Shown: positions 1 through 13,565, counted from the first letter of the stretch. The stretch: 64,000 nt of DNA from Rotaria macrura (GCA_900239685.1 OENT01000308.1:3366-67365), one strand, 5' to 3'. Numbers and translations are program-made. Notes: a model not told the origin generated them from the sequence alone.

Positions 1-3000
1 TTGCGATTAAGAACCGAGCCAATATTTCGAAACAATTCAGATAATATTATAAAGTCAATTAGAATCTTAAATCGAACCTCATCTTTTGGATTACCAGAAG
101 AAGATCATACTTTTCGTCAACCAAGCATTGAGATTCTGAAAAAACCTTTAAGCATATTGACCTCTTCAATCTAAGAAACCCTTACGCTGTTTAATAGCCA
201 GTTTTTATTAAATTTTGTGTAATACAATGAGTAGTGGAATCTAGATTCACATATCCATCTAGCTGAGATGATACGTTTATTTGGCATGACTCACTCAAAA
301 TCTACGTCAGTGCTAATAGATCTAGTATGCTTCACCATATTCAAGATAAGTGAAGAAATAGTCTCTATCAAGAATCACAACCTGGTATCCACAAAGATAC
401 ATGCTCACCCAGTCCAAATGGCAATTGCCATAAACATCACTCACCCAAATTCACAGGCAAATTAACCATGGATACTTCTATTCACATGATTGCAAGCATA
501 AATCGCCTCGGGAACTCCATGCTCATTTCCTGCAACTAAACTTGAAATTAATCTGATCAATGCGTGAACATGTATTGTTTTGATTTGGCCTCACTGTTCT
601 ATTTTTTTGCATAATTGGACTGTATATTTCTTAATAGTTATTTTTCGATAATGAATACTAGATCAAAATCAAAAGCTGGATTTTTTTAAAGAACTCAAAA
701 GTAAGACATTAAGACTGGAGTTCAAATAAAATCTAGACTAATATCGAGATATGAAATAGGACTAGAATAAATTACTATGAATTATCTGGATTTCTAACGA
801 ATAGTAATACCGTCGTTCAGAATCTCTGATCATCATAAACTATAAGAGGTCATTTTAGTTCTGTCGTCGAATTTTTAGGACTCACCTAAACTGGTTAACA
901 ATAAGAACATAGTTAAGTCATCTAACAGCTTTGAGTTTTCTTTTAAAAAAAGGCCGGAAGAGCATACGTTATATAGTAAACCAAAAGACTAGTTAAAATT
1001 CAATGATTCCATTCTTTTCTGTTGATGATACGCCTCATAAATACCATTCTTGATCAATGAACAAAAGAAAGTGATATGAAACTTTGAACTCAAATTTGTA
1101 GATGCGAAGATATCAACGAGACTGGCATACCGTAAAAATTTTAAAACTTGTTGACAAACACTGAGGGAAAAATAAATTTATCAAATATATACATAACTTC
1201 TAAAGAAAAATGGCAATATTTTGAAAGGATCGTCACTCGGAGTGTTCGTGGAAAAATTCTATAATTTCTTTTGTATGCTAGTTTCACTAAGAGCTTCTTG
1301 TTTTAAAATTTCAAGTTGCAAATTCAGTTACCGTTTTTGCATTCTATAAATGGAATCCCGTGGAGAACATTTTTTGAGTAATCTAATACAATGATCGAAA
1401 CTGACTATGGGAACAAAACATTTCAAATTATGATGGTAAACGACGAGAATGATAAATAGTTTTGAACATGATTAATTCTCTTACATAACCACGTCATTGC
1501 TTCTATTTATGTACATTTCTTTTAAACAGATGGTTTATACAAGTTCTATTGATTAAATGAATAAAAATAGAAATAAGAGTACTTGCTAGCTTGCTCCTGT
1601 CAAAATATTAGAAAACTTATGTCATTTTAAAATGCAGAAAAGGAAAATAAATGATAGTTATTGAGCCAGTTTTTTTCTTTTAGTACATGCGAATGATCTA
1701 TAACATCGAAGAAAAGCAATGAAAAGTTTATCGAATTCTGTTGATGTATTTTATTAATGTCATAATAGAAATATTTCTGAACAACTGATCACAGAAAAAC
1801 AAGATTCGACGGAACACAAACATTAATTTATACTTCTAAAATAGTAGGAAACAAGTATGGTATTTGGATGCAAAGATTTTCAACTTAAGTTAAGCCTATG
1901 GGCGCATTTTCCATATCCGAATATCTATAAATATTTGAAAAGTAAATGAAACAGAACTAAAATTTTTGGACCTCTCACGTCATATAAAAAAAGTATTCAC
2001 TGTATCTAATGGAAAAGAAATAAGACCAGAACGAGCTAATCGATTTATCCCCGAAGATGGTGTAGCACAAGCGGAGTGCTGACACGAATAGACCAACAGT
2101 TAATTGCACAAGACTTTTCGGTTTGGATCAAAAGATGAATGAGAGCTATGCAGACAAGCAACTGAAGAAACAAAGTAAAGTTCATATTTATTCAGATGAC
2201 CAATTTGAATGACAGCGATTAAGAGAAGCATGTGAAGATCAAAAATTAGTCCAGCTTAGGCTAAATATACATGCTTTACTTTGATCATAGTGTGATCGAT
2301 AACTATTTAAAAAACTGGAGAATGAAACAAAATATAAAGGACTGTTTTATTGCACAGTGTTCATTAGATATTCGACAGTTCTGGAAATAATTAAGTGGGA
2401 AAAAAATGAATAGAGGGGTCTTGGTTATAAAAGGTTTTTTTAAGATCTTGAAAATCTATCAGAGCACTGAACTACAAAAACAGTAAAGAGCTGATAATTG
2501 TATCATTTTCCACTCGTTCGATAAACGTTAAACTATGGAAATCGGGAAATGAAACAGAAGAAATCTAAAATAAGCGGTAGTGGTCGTTTGTTTCACCTAA
2601 CGCTGCCGATAACAATGAGAAGAAAAAAATGAAGAAAAAAGAAACAAGAAAATTAATTGCGATGATGGGTCTCACAAAATAATGGAATACAATCAAAAAT
2701 AAAAACTTGAGAGAAGAAATTAAATGAAAGTAAATGATTCGAGTTTTGTCAACAAATTCTCAGAAACTACGTCAATCGTTGAAGGGAGAAAGAGGAAAGT
2801 ATGGTGAATGCTTTTTTCTATGTCTCTCATTTTATGTCGGAAAGGTTACCCAAATATCTAAATGGAAACGACAGAGTTATATTTAGCCCTGTAGTTCTAT
2901 TTGCCACTCTTGAAGATGAAGTGATAGTGGAGTGCTGGAAAAATGAAAACTTACATAATCTAAGAGTCAGCCACAATGCNCAGAAAAAGCGAAAATTTCA

Positions 3001-4655
3001 TCGCGGTTTATGAGGACGATTAATCGTGACGGGCTATCAAGACATGATTATTCGAACAGGTCATTTTTTAACCGATATGTTTCCCAATTTTCCGCCAAAA
3101 TTCCAGTCACGATACTGCTCTCTAAGAAACGCAGGCTAATCAATCTAGTTCTTTTTAGGAGATAGGTATATACTCACTATATACTTGTTTCCACAGTCAT
3201 ATCGACACTCACATCCTTAATCACACTAGTTCTATATTGTTCGCACAAAAAAGAGCTTATTTTGAGAGAGGAAACAGGAGGAAGAAGAAAATTAGTGTAA
3301 GACGAGAGAGCAGACTAAGTAGAGATCAAAGGGACCACTGATCACAACTATCGGTCATGGCTCATGAGGGCCAGAGCATCTTTTCGGATACTGCGGTGTG
3401 TAGTTCCTGATTTGTTAGCCTATTCCAGAGTGAAGATGGTTCCCCTATTACTGAAACGAGCAGAGCTCCGAAAAGGATTCAATAGACAAGTGCCAAATCT
3501 TCTATGAACGAATTTCAAAAATCATACCAGTTGTTGTATTTCTGTGGTGTTTTCTTGAATCGCACGATTTTCAAAATGATTATATTTATAATCATTTAAC
3601 TCTTGATTTATTTAGTTCCTTCTCTACTATCAGATACATAAAAATCCATAATACAATATATCTACGATACACAGCAAAGTAACTAACAAATGTATGTTTT
3701 TTCTTATTCTGTCGTCGCCTTTACTGAAATATTTGCGAATCATACACATTTGTTATATTACTCGATAAACTATCTAGCATCAACTTTCTATGAGCGAATT
3801 TAAACATACATCGCTGACTGACACCGTAAAACAGAATTGAAATATTCCACATTTTTTCTGTACATGCTCTGCTTTCACTGTGTTAAATCAAAAAGATGAC
3901 TAACGTATTGATTAGTAACTACAATAAAATCCTTACGCACCATGAAAAATCCTTATCAACGATGTTTAAAAATAAATATCAAGGTTCTGGGCTTTAGCAT
4001 GACATGTCCACAAAAATTAGGACTAGGAATATAGAAGATGGTTTAGCTACCCTTCTCAATCACAAACAAGAACCCTCACCCATACCCACCCGTATTCCCA
4101 GAATCAATGTTTACCCTTCAAGCAACATCAAAACTCACATCTACGTAATGTAGCATCAGAGACTTGATTGCTTAATTTATACCTAGAGACTGACGGATAC
4201 TTTTAGCAACAATCAAAAAAGATCATCAATCAGGTTTAGCAAACGAAGATAATTGCTTTTGTTTGTTGACGAATTACCAGACTTGTTATTCCATCGTTAT
4301 TATTTATCTTTTCAAACAGTATTCATAATTAAATTCATATTACTGTATGCATATTTTACACACTTCTCCTATTCCAACAATGATAGACTTTAACAGATTA
4401 TTATAGATTACGAAGAAACACTTGGTTCGACTAGATATCGTTCCTCCTTCATATAAATCAGTTCATTTTCGTTCTTCAAGTAGATTCAATGTGGATAATT
4501 ATTAGTGTTATACCTGTATCCTTGACATTGACAGAAAAGAAAATCAGCAGAATATTCTCATTTTCTTGTCGCCATCAAGATATTTTACTCAATATGTACA
4601 TTCGTCATCATACAAAATTTTGTTGTTCGTTTTGATCTTATCGCAATGAGAGCAT
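1..4655. other. Gene-free AT-rich stretch
   Basis: No exon chain with splice sites or recognisable protein similarity was seen on either strand. The few open frames are short and low in complexity. One ambiguous base lies at 2980. A pyrimidine-rich patch near 4070-4115 contains degenerate copies of a CCCATACCC-like unit, resembling another patch near 39868-39895. Confidence 0.6.
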
Positions 4656-5806
4656 GTGCCACACACATCACTTTCACAAGTAAGAAAAGTGCACTTAAGA
4701 AGTGGAGTAGATGAAGCGGTTCACTCGCGTCAAATTTTCACATATTCTGTAACTTGTAATCGTCTATATCTACTGGCGATTTCTTTTATACTCATCGGCA
4801 TCTTACATTTATTAAATAAAGAATTCAGATTTTCGGATTATCCAAAAGAACTTCAAGGTGTAATACGTTGTGCGGTATTCTATAATTATATGGGTATATT
4901 GAAGATGCTACTTGAAGCTGGTATCAATGTTAATCAACAAGATGAAGATGGCGACACAGCATTACACTATGCAGTTAGAGAACTGAAGAACATGGAATGT
5001 ATCGATCTGCTATTGAACTACGACGATTGCCCATTTATAAAAGATTATTCATGGAATGAAGAGATGCCTATTGATGTGGCTATTCGGCTGAATCATACAG
5101 AAATCGTTAAACTAATGACAGAAAGTACTGAACTAAATGAACGTTTATGCAAAGCAGCTGAAAATGGTGATATTGATTTAGTTCACAATTTATTAACGAC
5201 AACTAAAGTTAAGATCAATGGATTGTCACATGCATTTGCCAATGCATTACATGAAGCATCATTGACAGAACATTAGCCTGTAGTGAAATTTTTGGTTGAA
5301 ATCTCATGCTAATGTAAATATAAAACAGCATCCAAATCGGCAAGACTGAATATGCCGATGCATTGTGCCACAAGCAAAGCTCACTTCAATGTACTGAAAT
5401 ATTTAGTTGAAAGAGGTGTAGAAAAAAACATACCTAAGATCAATGAACATACTCAATGGTTATGTGCAATCATCCTAGAAAAATTAGATGTTGCTGAATA
5501 TCTAATCAAAAATGGTTCTAACGTAATGGTATGAGATTCAGTTAGAAAACATCACTTCATTAGGCATCATTCTATGGCCTAAGAAATATTGTTCTACTGT
5601 TGTTACTGGAGCAGGGGGTGGATATTAATGCATTGGCTGATTTTGGTCAACCTACATTGCATTGTGCTATTGAGAGTCAAGTTTAAACTGAAGCTATCTA
5701 ATTACTCATAGAAAAAGTCGTCAACATCAATATAGAAAATGATCTGGGTCTCAAAATTCTTAAATATTGCCAAAATAACAAACCAGATGCTATAGATCTG
5801 ATTTAA
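4656..5806 (+). pseudogene. Ankyrin-repeat protein pseudogene
   Basis: The frame from about 4800 encodes several ankyrin repeats: MLLEAGINVNQQDEDGDTAL, then ALHYAV, then repeats around 5352-5534 and 5585-5806 (LLLEQGVDINALADFGQPTL, LHCAI). The frame is broken at many points. A TAG lies at 5274-5276. Between about 5305 and 5350 the ankyrin sense moves to another frame (HANVNIK) and back. A TGA lies at 5532-5534. After a further shift, two in-frame TAA codons occur before the terminal TAA at 5804-5806. There is no ATG at the 5' end of the open stretch; its first codons are not ankyrin-like and the frame opens at GTG. The damage is mixed (shifts and stops), so an unusual genetic code does not explain it. 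Ankyrin proteins are scaffolds; the specific family cannot be told. Confidence 0.8.
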
Positions 5807-8143
5807 TTGATTACACGAGCATGGTTTTTATAGATACGTTGTACTGCCTAATATACCAATTCTTATCAGAGATCAATACTATTTGGTATTATCGCGGATT
5901 TTTCGTTGAATTCACTACAAGACTAAAATATTGCTTGGTAGATGAGGAGTAAATCTAGATTCAAAAAGTGCATGGGTGGTTTTTGTCATTAACACGAGAG
6001 ACACAGACTGGTACAGAAGAAGTCCCTTGTTTCTATGAGTTTTCGCATCTATCAGAATGAACGTATTCATATAATGCTTTGATAATCAATCGCAATCATG
6101 TGATACTCCATATAGTTGTTGATGAGCATTCAAACCTTGCTAATAACTTCAAGAGTATAGAATTCTTTTCTGCTTCATAATGTTAAAAGGACCTCAACAC
6201 AATGAGATCAATTAATTCGAATCAATATCATATTCGAATACACTAGTCTGTTCTTCTACTTATATAGTCCCTGTCCTATGTTCCATTACACACATACATA
6301 AAAGGCAAAATCTCAGTGCATCGGTTTCTGATTCTCTATCAATTTGAGTCATATTTTCTGGAATATTCTCTAACTGCCGGTTAACCATCATTGTAATAGT
6401 CACTATGAGTCTGCCATTGAAGCCGAAATATAAGTGGTTTGTATAGATAGAACAATCATGTTCATAGCATAAGTATTGTACACACGTGTAATATTTGCCG
6501 AAGTTATTCGATGTATGAAGTCATTATGCAGCTGTTCATTCTCGATCATTTCTTCATCTAAATTGATCCCCGCGCACATTGTGATAAACAGACAACTACA
6601 TTTCTCTCAATGTTTCTTACCATCATATTTCATTATATAATAAGAGACTGTTCTGCTTTTTATTCAATATGCTTGCTAAAAATATTCATTGGTAAAATTG
6701 TTTCTTTTACAATGAGGAGAAACAATATTAATAAAAACTCAGAATGATACTGTTTATTTGAATAGAGTAACGAATTGTTAATAAAGATAAAGTTGAAACT
6801 TAAGATAGTTGATGAAAAACGTGAGCCTATGAGACATAAAATCCAAATTCAGAATAGATGTTTTTAAATAAAGCATGAAAGAATGTATTGATAACTCAAC
6901 ATTAGTAACGCATTATATTCAAAATACAATATTTTTGTTTTATTTAAATTGTCGGAAGTCAAAACTGAAATTCATGGAGCAATGATCGATTGTCGTTTAG
7001 GGTATAATTGGAAGAAGAAAAGCATCTGTCGCTCCCCCGACTGGATACCCAGTCAGACTTGATAAGAAACACTAACTGATATGCAGGGATATTGCTTTGA
7101 TCTATGTCAGCTACAAATCTGACGTCTTTATTTTTGATTGAAATCACAATCGATTTTTTAACCCTGCATCCCATATGGGAACCGCGAAAAACAAAAATTT
7201 CAAAATTTATGTTTTAAAAGTCATTATGAATATTGAGTCCATTATGTTGATTAGGAATATTGCCGTTTCAGCTATCTGATATGTAATCCTGAATTGAATT
7301 TCGATTTTGACCAATGCTGAAATTGTATGGACCTAGTAAAGACTTGACTGTTCTTTCGCATGGAAGAACTCTATAGAGAGAGTAATTATCTAATCGGAAA
7401 TCTTTTGGAGCTGTCGATCATCAGGAACATTTGTCTTTTAGTTACCCGCTATTTTCTAAAAACTAAACCGAGTTCAATAAAAGTTATCCATCCGTCTAAT
7501 TTTAACAAAGTTAGCTTTCTGTTACTTGTTTTCCAAATTATTGCTCATTTTCTAGTAGTTGGAGAGTAAAATGCCGATATTCGTAATCACCATAGTTGCC
7601 TCGTTATTCATAATCACTTTTAAAAGGTAAATTTTGAACATTTGTTTTTTGCGAATTTGTGTACTGGGTACAGGGTCCAAAAAAAAACGATACTAATTCA
7701 AATTCAAATACAGATGTCCTATCTGTAGCTGACATTGGACAAAGCAATATGTCTGAATATGAGGTAGTGTTTGGTACCCGGCCGGGTTGTACCGGTGCAT
7801 CCTTAATTGGAAGTCATTCAGTATAATAGAAAGAAAACTTTCTTTACAAGCTCGGTCCTAGTTTACTACGGAGTTTTAAATGTGTCCATTGTCATGTATC
7901 ATCGATGTATTAATGTGTAATCATTAGATTCTTTAAGTAAATATAAATAAAAATCATCATTGAAAAATGTTACAAAACTGTTTGCTTTTATATTGACTTT
8001 ACACAGAGAGAAGTAAATATTTACCATATTCAATAGAATCGAATCAATGCAAGTGAGTTTTAGTCAAATTTAGAAATATTTAAATAGGAGGGTTTTCGTC
8101 ATTACCGTCATTCATTCCATCGATTTGATACACATTAAGAAGA
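5807..8143. other. Intergenic stretch containing a foldback element
   Basis: No gene is supported. The main content is the inverted repeat described separately (7021-7266 with 7571-7803). The open frames inside it (6959-7174 minus, 7360-7569 plus) show no family similarity and no splice context. Confidence 0.6.
7021..7803. repeat. Large imperfect inverted repeat (foldback A)
   Basis: The left arm 7021-7266 matches the reverse complement of 7571-7803 over nearly its whole length, with mismatches and small indels. Clear shared blocks are ATATTGCTTTG, ATGTCAGCTACA, TTCAAAATTTA, TTTTAAAAGT and ATTATGAATA. About 300 bp lie between the arms. The outer part of the right arm holds a 12-bp palindrome ACCCGGCCGGGT. 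No transposase frame is visible, so this is best described as a non-autonomous foldback or MITE-like element, or an old local inverted duplication. Confidence 0.75.
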
Positions 8144-9035
8144 ATGTATTTTTGCAAACTTACTACCCTATGTCTTCTTGTAATATACTATTGCCACGGG
8201 CAGGAAACTGATGCAAAGGGTAAGATTTGAATTCTGAGCATTGTTTCTTTTTTACGAAGAAAATTTTAAAATGATATAGGAGCTGGTGCGCATTCAACAG
8301 AAGTTGGTGTTCAATGCTTTTCCAGTGACTCATTAGTTACATTAACCAATGGTGAAGAGAAACGAATTGGTTATCTTCAAACAGGCGACGAAATATTAGC
8401 TGGTGACCATTCGGCTGTAATCCCGACAGAAATGCTTTTTATGTTAGACAAACAAACATCAAAACAAGGTATTTTTTATGCTATCTCAGTATTCCATGTC
8501 TCTTTCGTTGGCCTATTGTAGCCAAATTTTACACATTTATTACTGACTCTGATCATAAGATAAGTTTAACAGATCTTCATTTAATTCCAATTGCTTCGTC
8601 AAATAATAAAATGAATTATATCGCAGCGCGAGAAGTTCGATTAGGTGATCAATTCTACGTTTTTATGAATGGCCATATGGAGTCGTCATCAGTTAGAAAT
8701 ATAACAATTGAAATAAAACAAGGTTATTTCGCTCCATTAACATTGACAGGTTAGTTTAAATTTCTATGGTATTCCTTTAGTTAGAATATTTTATATCATT
8801 AAATAAAGGTACCATACTGGTAAATGATGTTTTGGCAAGTTGCTATGCATCAGTAAAAAGTCATCAATCGGCACAAGTTTTTATGACACCATTTCGTTGG
8901 TATTATAAATTATCTCGTTTTATGTCTGTCAATGATCCATTTGGTAATAGCCGAATCGATGGAATACATTCGGTTGTTCAAATTATTTATGAAACGATAA
9001 TTTATTTTCGACCAACTACATTACAAATCTCATAA
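8144..9035 (+). CDS. Secreted hedgehog-type Hint (Hog-only) protein
   Basis: Four exons (8144-8219, 8280-8468, 8522-8749, 8809-9035), all junctions GT-AG, all in phase 1, giving 239 aa. Residues 1-19 form a signal peptide (hydrophobic LCLLVIYY ending CHG). Only about 18 residues follow before the Hint domain, so there is no Hedge signalling domain. The Hint domain carries the hedgehog autoprocessing residues: the nucleophile Cys in VQCFSSDS, an Asp in LFMLDK at the place of the sterol-activating Asp, Thr and His in LTDLHLIPI, and a second Cys in NDVLASCYA. The C-terminal sterol-recognition-like part (TPFRWYY, then DGIHSVV) is kept. In hedgehog this domain cleaves before the Cys and joins cholesterol to the upstream fragment. 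Here the residue before Cys is Gln rather than Gly. Activity and substrate are inferred. Assignment to hedgehog-type Hint rather than intein or nematode groundhog is fairly sure. Confidence 0.88.
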
Positions 9036-10125
9036 ACTATTGCTTATTAATTCAACTAGTTTTTATTCATGTTTAATAACAGTATGTGTATATGTAGAGA
9101 CGATAATTACAATCGCACACATACACATGCTAGTTATGTCTATGTTCATTAAACGATAAGAATACTGCTTAAGTTTCTTTTTCTTTATTATTTGCGAAAC
9201 TTTGCTTTCGTTCAAATTATCGATTGATGCATCAAATTCCTGATGATACGTATACTTAACATGAGTTGGGTCAGGTACAAACTAAAGATTATATCTAAAA
9301 AATCTTCAACGCACTAGTTTTCAGAAGTTCTATATTTACAAAATCATTTTGCTTTTTCAAACGGTTCGATAGAAGCTATGGATTTAGTTGAGTAACGAAA
9401 GAACATGTCTACGATAAGAATACCGAAATAATATTTAGCAAAGGAAGATTTGATCAGATAATGTTGATAAAAAAATAGAAAGATTTTAAATGAAATTAAG
9501 AAATAATTTAGATCTCTTGTTATGATGCTAAATGACTTTATTCGTTTGAATAATTGAGCTTTATTTCGATGCGCAAAGATGGCGATGGATAATTTATTCG
9601 CACAGATAATGGGAAAAGGATGAAGTAAGCAAATTCAAATATCGACATCCTATTTGAAATGATAAACGTGTTGGTAACAACTATGCATTCAATTAGCTTT
9701 GACTATATAGTAGAGTTGTCAGTCTTCCATCAACCATCGTTTGTAGCCGAAAAAACAAATGATAATGAACGAATGTGTCTTAGCGAAATTGTCATATGAT
9801 CAGTAACAATAGGTGCATCGTGTTTTTCATGATTATTCGTTGAGTAATATTTTCATGTTTAATGCAATAGGAAGAAAAATAAGAAGGTGATTCGACAATA
9901 AAATTAAAATAAGTCACTGTACACAACAATTTTGTTGTGAGGAAGTTGATCGATGTTTTCTTTCTGTGGTAACGTTCACTTCGTTCAACATTGTATTATC
10001 CATCACACTATCTTCTTTGATCTTTTCCATATCAATCTCGATTTGTTTAGATTCATTTTTATTTTTACATAATTCGGCTTTATTTAGATAGAATGAAATC
10101 TATATCGAAAAATAAATCTATATGT
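9036..10125. other. Intergenic region, no gene seen
   Basis: This is the tail-to-tail gap between the Hog-type gene (+) and ULK3 (-). It is AT-rich with no supported coding exon on either strand. Confidence 0.6.
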
Positions 10126-13100
10126 CTATTGATCATACTTAAATAAGATCTTATTTACCACATCATAGAGAATTTTACTCTTGACAGGATCTGTTTCAGC
10201 TGTATATGTAAAAAGAATCATAAAAGTCAAACAACGAATTTTATACATACGATTAGAATAATCACTTACATCGAGCAGCACGAAACATTACACTCAATCC
10301 TATTTGATATTCTTCAGATGCTTGTAAAAAGCGGGAGATGTTCATCTATAAAAGGTAAAGAAAATTTTATTGCTAGTCGAAGAAAAACAATTTTGCTATA
10401 CTTACTAATTGATTTCCATTTAGACAATGTTGATAAGCTTGTGAAAGTTCTTTATTATTTTTTAAATCTACTGCAATTCAATGATTCATAGAAATGTCAG
10501 TATATAGTTAAGAATAACATATTTTTACGATTCTCAGTTGAAGATGAAACTGCAGTTGGTACCAATGCAGAATCGAGATTCTTGGGTACTATTCGTTTTT
10601 TAAGTAATTCAGCAGCAGCTAGACCATCTTTTACTTTCATTCTTAACATTCGTCTTCGATCATGATCTTCATCAACTATTACACAAAACAAAAAACATAA
10701 GAGTTTCAATGTTAAATTTCTACAATTCGATTAAGATTGTTTTTTCTTGTTTTTGACTGTGATATGTAGCGAACGCACGTCTTAGTATATTCTATCTTTG
10801 ACATCTCAAATGTAGTTAAAATTTATAAACATACTCTAAGCAATTGAATTTCTACCATGATTCTAAGACATTTTAAATTCATTTTAAATACTGTTCTAAA
10901 ATCAGTCAAATTTATAGATTTATTTATGTGCTAACTGTGAAAATATTATTATTCATTTCAAAAAGGAACACGAGTGGTTATTGTTTATGAATAATTTTTG
11001 ACACGAATATGATCGGAGGGTGGAATGTTCCCCGCTGGAAAGATTAGACTCAGTACCACATATACATCGGATAATCAAAATATTTTAAAGAATGTTCCCT
11101 GCACAAGACATTGAATTTGCAAAACATAGCTATTCAACAAGGATAGTTGGCTTGATGCGATTTCACATGCAAGATAGAATATCTCAAACAAGAACCATGG
11201 TTCTCAGTTGAAAATTTCAATTCTCATATAGCACATATTAGGCTACAATTCCGATGAATATACGAACTGAGAGGAACATATTATACGTTTTCCAAAAAAT
11301 TCTTCTAAAAAAATATGCATGTCTCTTCATGATCTGGTAGATTTAAAGTATTGAGTGTGCTCTTCTACCTTGTTCCTATCAATAGTTATTAAAAGTAATA
11401 TTCATGTGTCTTGTTTCTCAACATTGTGTATTAAATTCAATAAAACTCAAGCTCTACACAAGTTTCATCTTCAATAGATTATGATCGTGTAAGAGCTTCG
11501 TCTTAATCAACTGATACAGTTTTTTTAGGGTAGCAAATGTAGGGTTAAGTGCTTCGACGTATTCTACCAAGTGTTAGAAAAGAAGTCCTTACCTTTAATA
11601 ATGGCCACATATTCATCTAATGCTCTAACTCGATAGTCAAGAGCTTTTTTAATATCACCTGATTGTTCACAATTAATTGATTTTTGAAAGAAATCATCCT
11701 ATTTTAATTGAACGATATAAATGATAATTAAGAAAGATGATTATTTACTGCACGCATTATTTGAGAAGATAAATCAATAAAAATAAATGGATGTCGAAAA
11801 AAATGTCTGAAACTTATTCGTTGATTTGGATCACGTTGTAGTAAACCTTCAAGTAAATTACGACATTCAGATGAGATACGAGCATCATTTGGAATCTAGT
11901 TTCAATAGAAAAAATTGTATTTCAATAAATCGTTTCACATGTTTAGATTCTCTCACATCAATTGGAATATTCGATTTAATTTCTTCTACAAGTTCATCAA
12001 CACATGAAAAAACAAATGGTGGCCGACCAAATAAACATTCTATGAAAACATTTTTCAAACATCTAGTATTATTTTCAACTTTGAAATTTACCGTAAAGTA
12101 TAACACCCATGGACCAAAGATCAACACGATTATCATATGGATGCGAAGAAGAAAGTATTTCCGGAGCCATATAAAGTAAAGTTCCACGAATACTTCGACT
12201 GCCATGTTTTCCGATATGTTGTGCAACACCAAAATCTAGAATAGACAACAATTCAATAGATAATCATCAACTTTTAAAATCATACCAGCTACTTTTAATA
12301 TTGGCTTATCGATGGACGTTAGAAGAATATTTTCTGGTTTTAAATCCATATGACTGATTCGTTTTTCATAAAGAAATTTTAATACACGAGCTTTTAAGAA
12401 ATAAAATATAGAAAAAAAAACAAAATAAATAAATATTTCTTCATTACACTTACATATTCTTACCAATTTGTTGTACGAATGGTCGTGCACGAGCTTCAGA
12501 TAGCTGTTGCCTAGAACGTATAAACATGGACATATCACCACCGGCACAATATTCCATTACAATATAGATATAGTTTTCATCCCACTATGAAAGAAAAAAC
12601 GAAAGAAAGTAGAAATATGCATTAAATGACGATTGCATCATTTTCTACCTGAAAATCGTACATTTCAACAATATTTTCATGTTTAATATGTTTAAGTAAT
12701 TTTATTTCGTTGATAAGTAAATCTTGTGTATTTTTTGTAAGAGCTTTACGATTAATACATTTTATCGCAAAGAAATTGGGACAAGTGGACGCAGCTGAAC
12801 TTGCTCGAGATTGTGATGTCTATAATTATGAATAGAAAATTGCTCCGATAAAACGTCTTTGATATCGTCAACCACATGACAAGCTGTATATTTCGATGTA
12901 CCTAGTATATCATAGGAAGGGTCACTGTGACTGTAACACCATGGTTCTGTATCTCGGAAAAGTACGAAGTAATTATGATTGATTCCTGGACAGATAAGCT
13001 ACGCTATGCATACATAAATCTGGAGAATTTCAAGTCCAGCCTCGTCATATTTCCCTCCAATAACCCGACATCGTCTGCGTATATGAATTAGTTTTTTCAT

Positions 13101-13565
13101 CACGCGAAGCTCAATGAATTACAAGTTTCCGCTTCATTGAAAGAATAGAGATCTACACGTATAATTTTGTTTCATGGGATTGAATGGACTAGCAGCTCTC
13201 AAAATTCAGTGTTATAGTAACAAGAACTCAAATTAATGAAAAGCAATGGTCTACAAAATTTCGAAAGATTCGCATTACAATAACGATCTTTATTCTATTT
13301 CGACAACTATTTTCATAATCATTCATTTGGATTATCTCTAGCGTCTATGTATATACACCAGGCAACTTTTGAAAATTAGCTTACCGTTATCAGTCTTGCT
13401 TTATATACAGTTCCTTAAGAAAAAAAATAAACAAGTAAATTTAATTCAAATAGAATAGTATTCGAAACACAGCAACAACTTACCATATGATCCAGCACCT
13501 AATTTTTCTCCGAATACATAACCGGATAAATTAGGAATCGGCGGTGCTTCTTGTCTTGTAACCAT
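10126..13565 (-). CDS. ULK3: ULK3-like serine/threonine kinase with MIT repeats
   Basis: Thirteen exons keep phase throughout and give 449 aa (human ULK3 is about 470): 13565-13484, 13413-13385, 12819-12649, 12584-12464, 12390-12286, 12235-12092, 12039-11957, 11895-11749, 11698-11593, 10675-10529, 10470-10406, 10345-10270, 10199-10126. The kinase domain spans residues 14-290: glycine loop LGAGSYGTVYKA, lysine in FFAIKCI (about residue 57), HMDLKPEN catalytic loop (Asp about 150), DFG formed across a splice (Asp about 170), and GTLLYMAPE. Two MIT-like helical regions follow (about 295-365 and 375-449), as in ULK3. HMD in place of HRD matches the HLD of human ULK3. Family members act in autophagy, hedgehog/GLI signalling and ESCRT-III abscission control. 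The gene is the last of a same-strand trio. A polypyrimidine-AG at 13598-13599 lies 32 nt before the ATG, with a short upstream ORF between. Confidence 0.92.

Noticed and set aside
5680..5806. In-frame TAA codons in ankyrin repeats as possible reassigned stops
   Set aside because: The same gene also has frameshifts and TAG/TGA stops, and all other genes use TAA, TAG and TGA as stops.
11826..12179. Plus-strand open frame of 117 codons
   Set aside because: It is the antisense shadow of ULK3 kinase exons 6-8.
11885..12232. Minus-strand 115-codon frame read as one exon
   Set aside because: It runs through introns; the kinase sense uses another frame with splices at 12092, 12039, 11957 and 11895.
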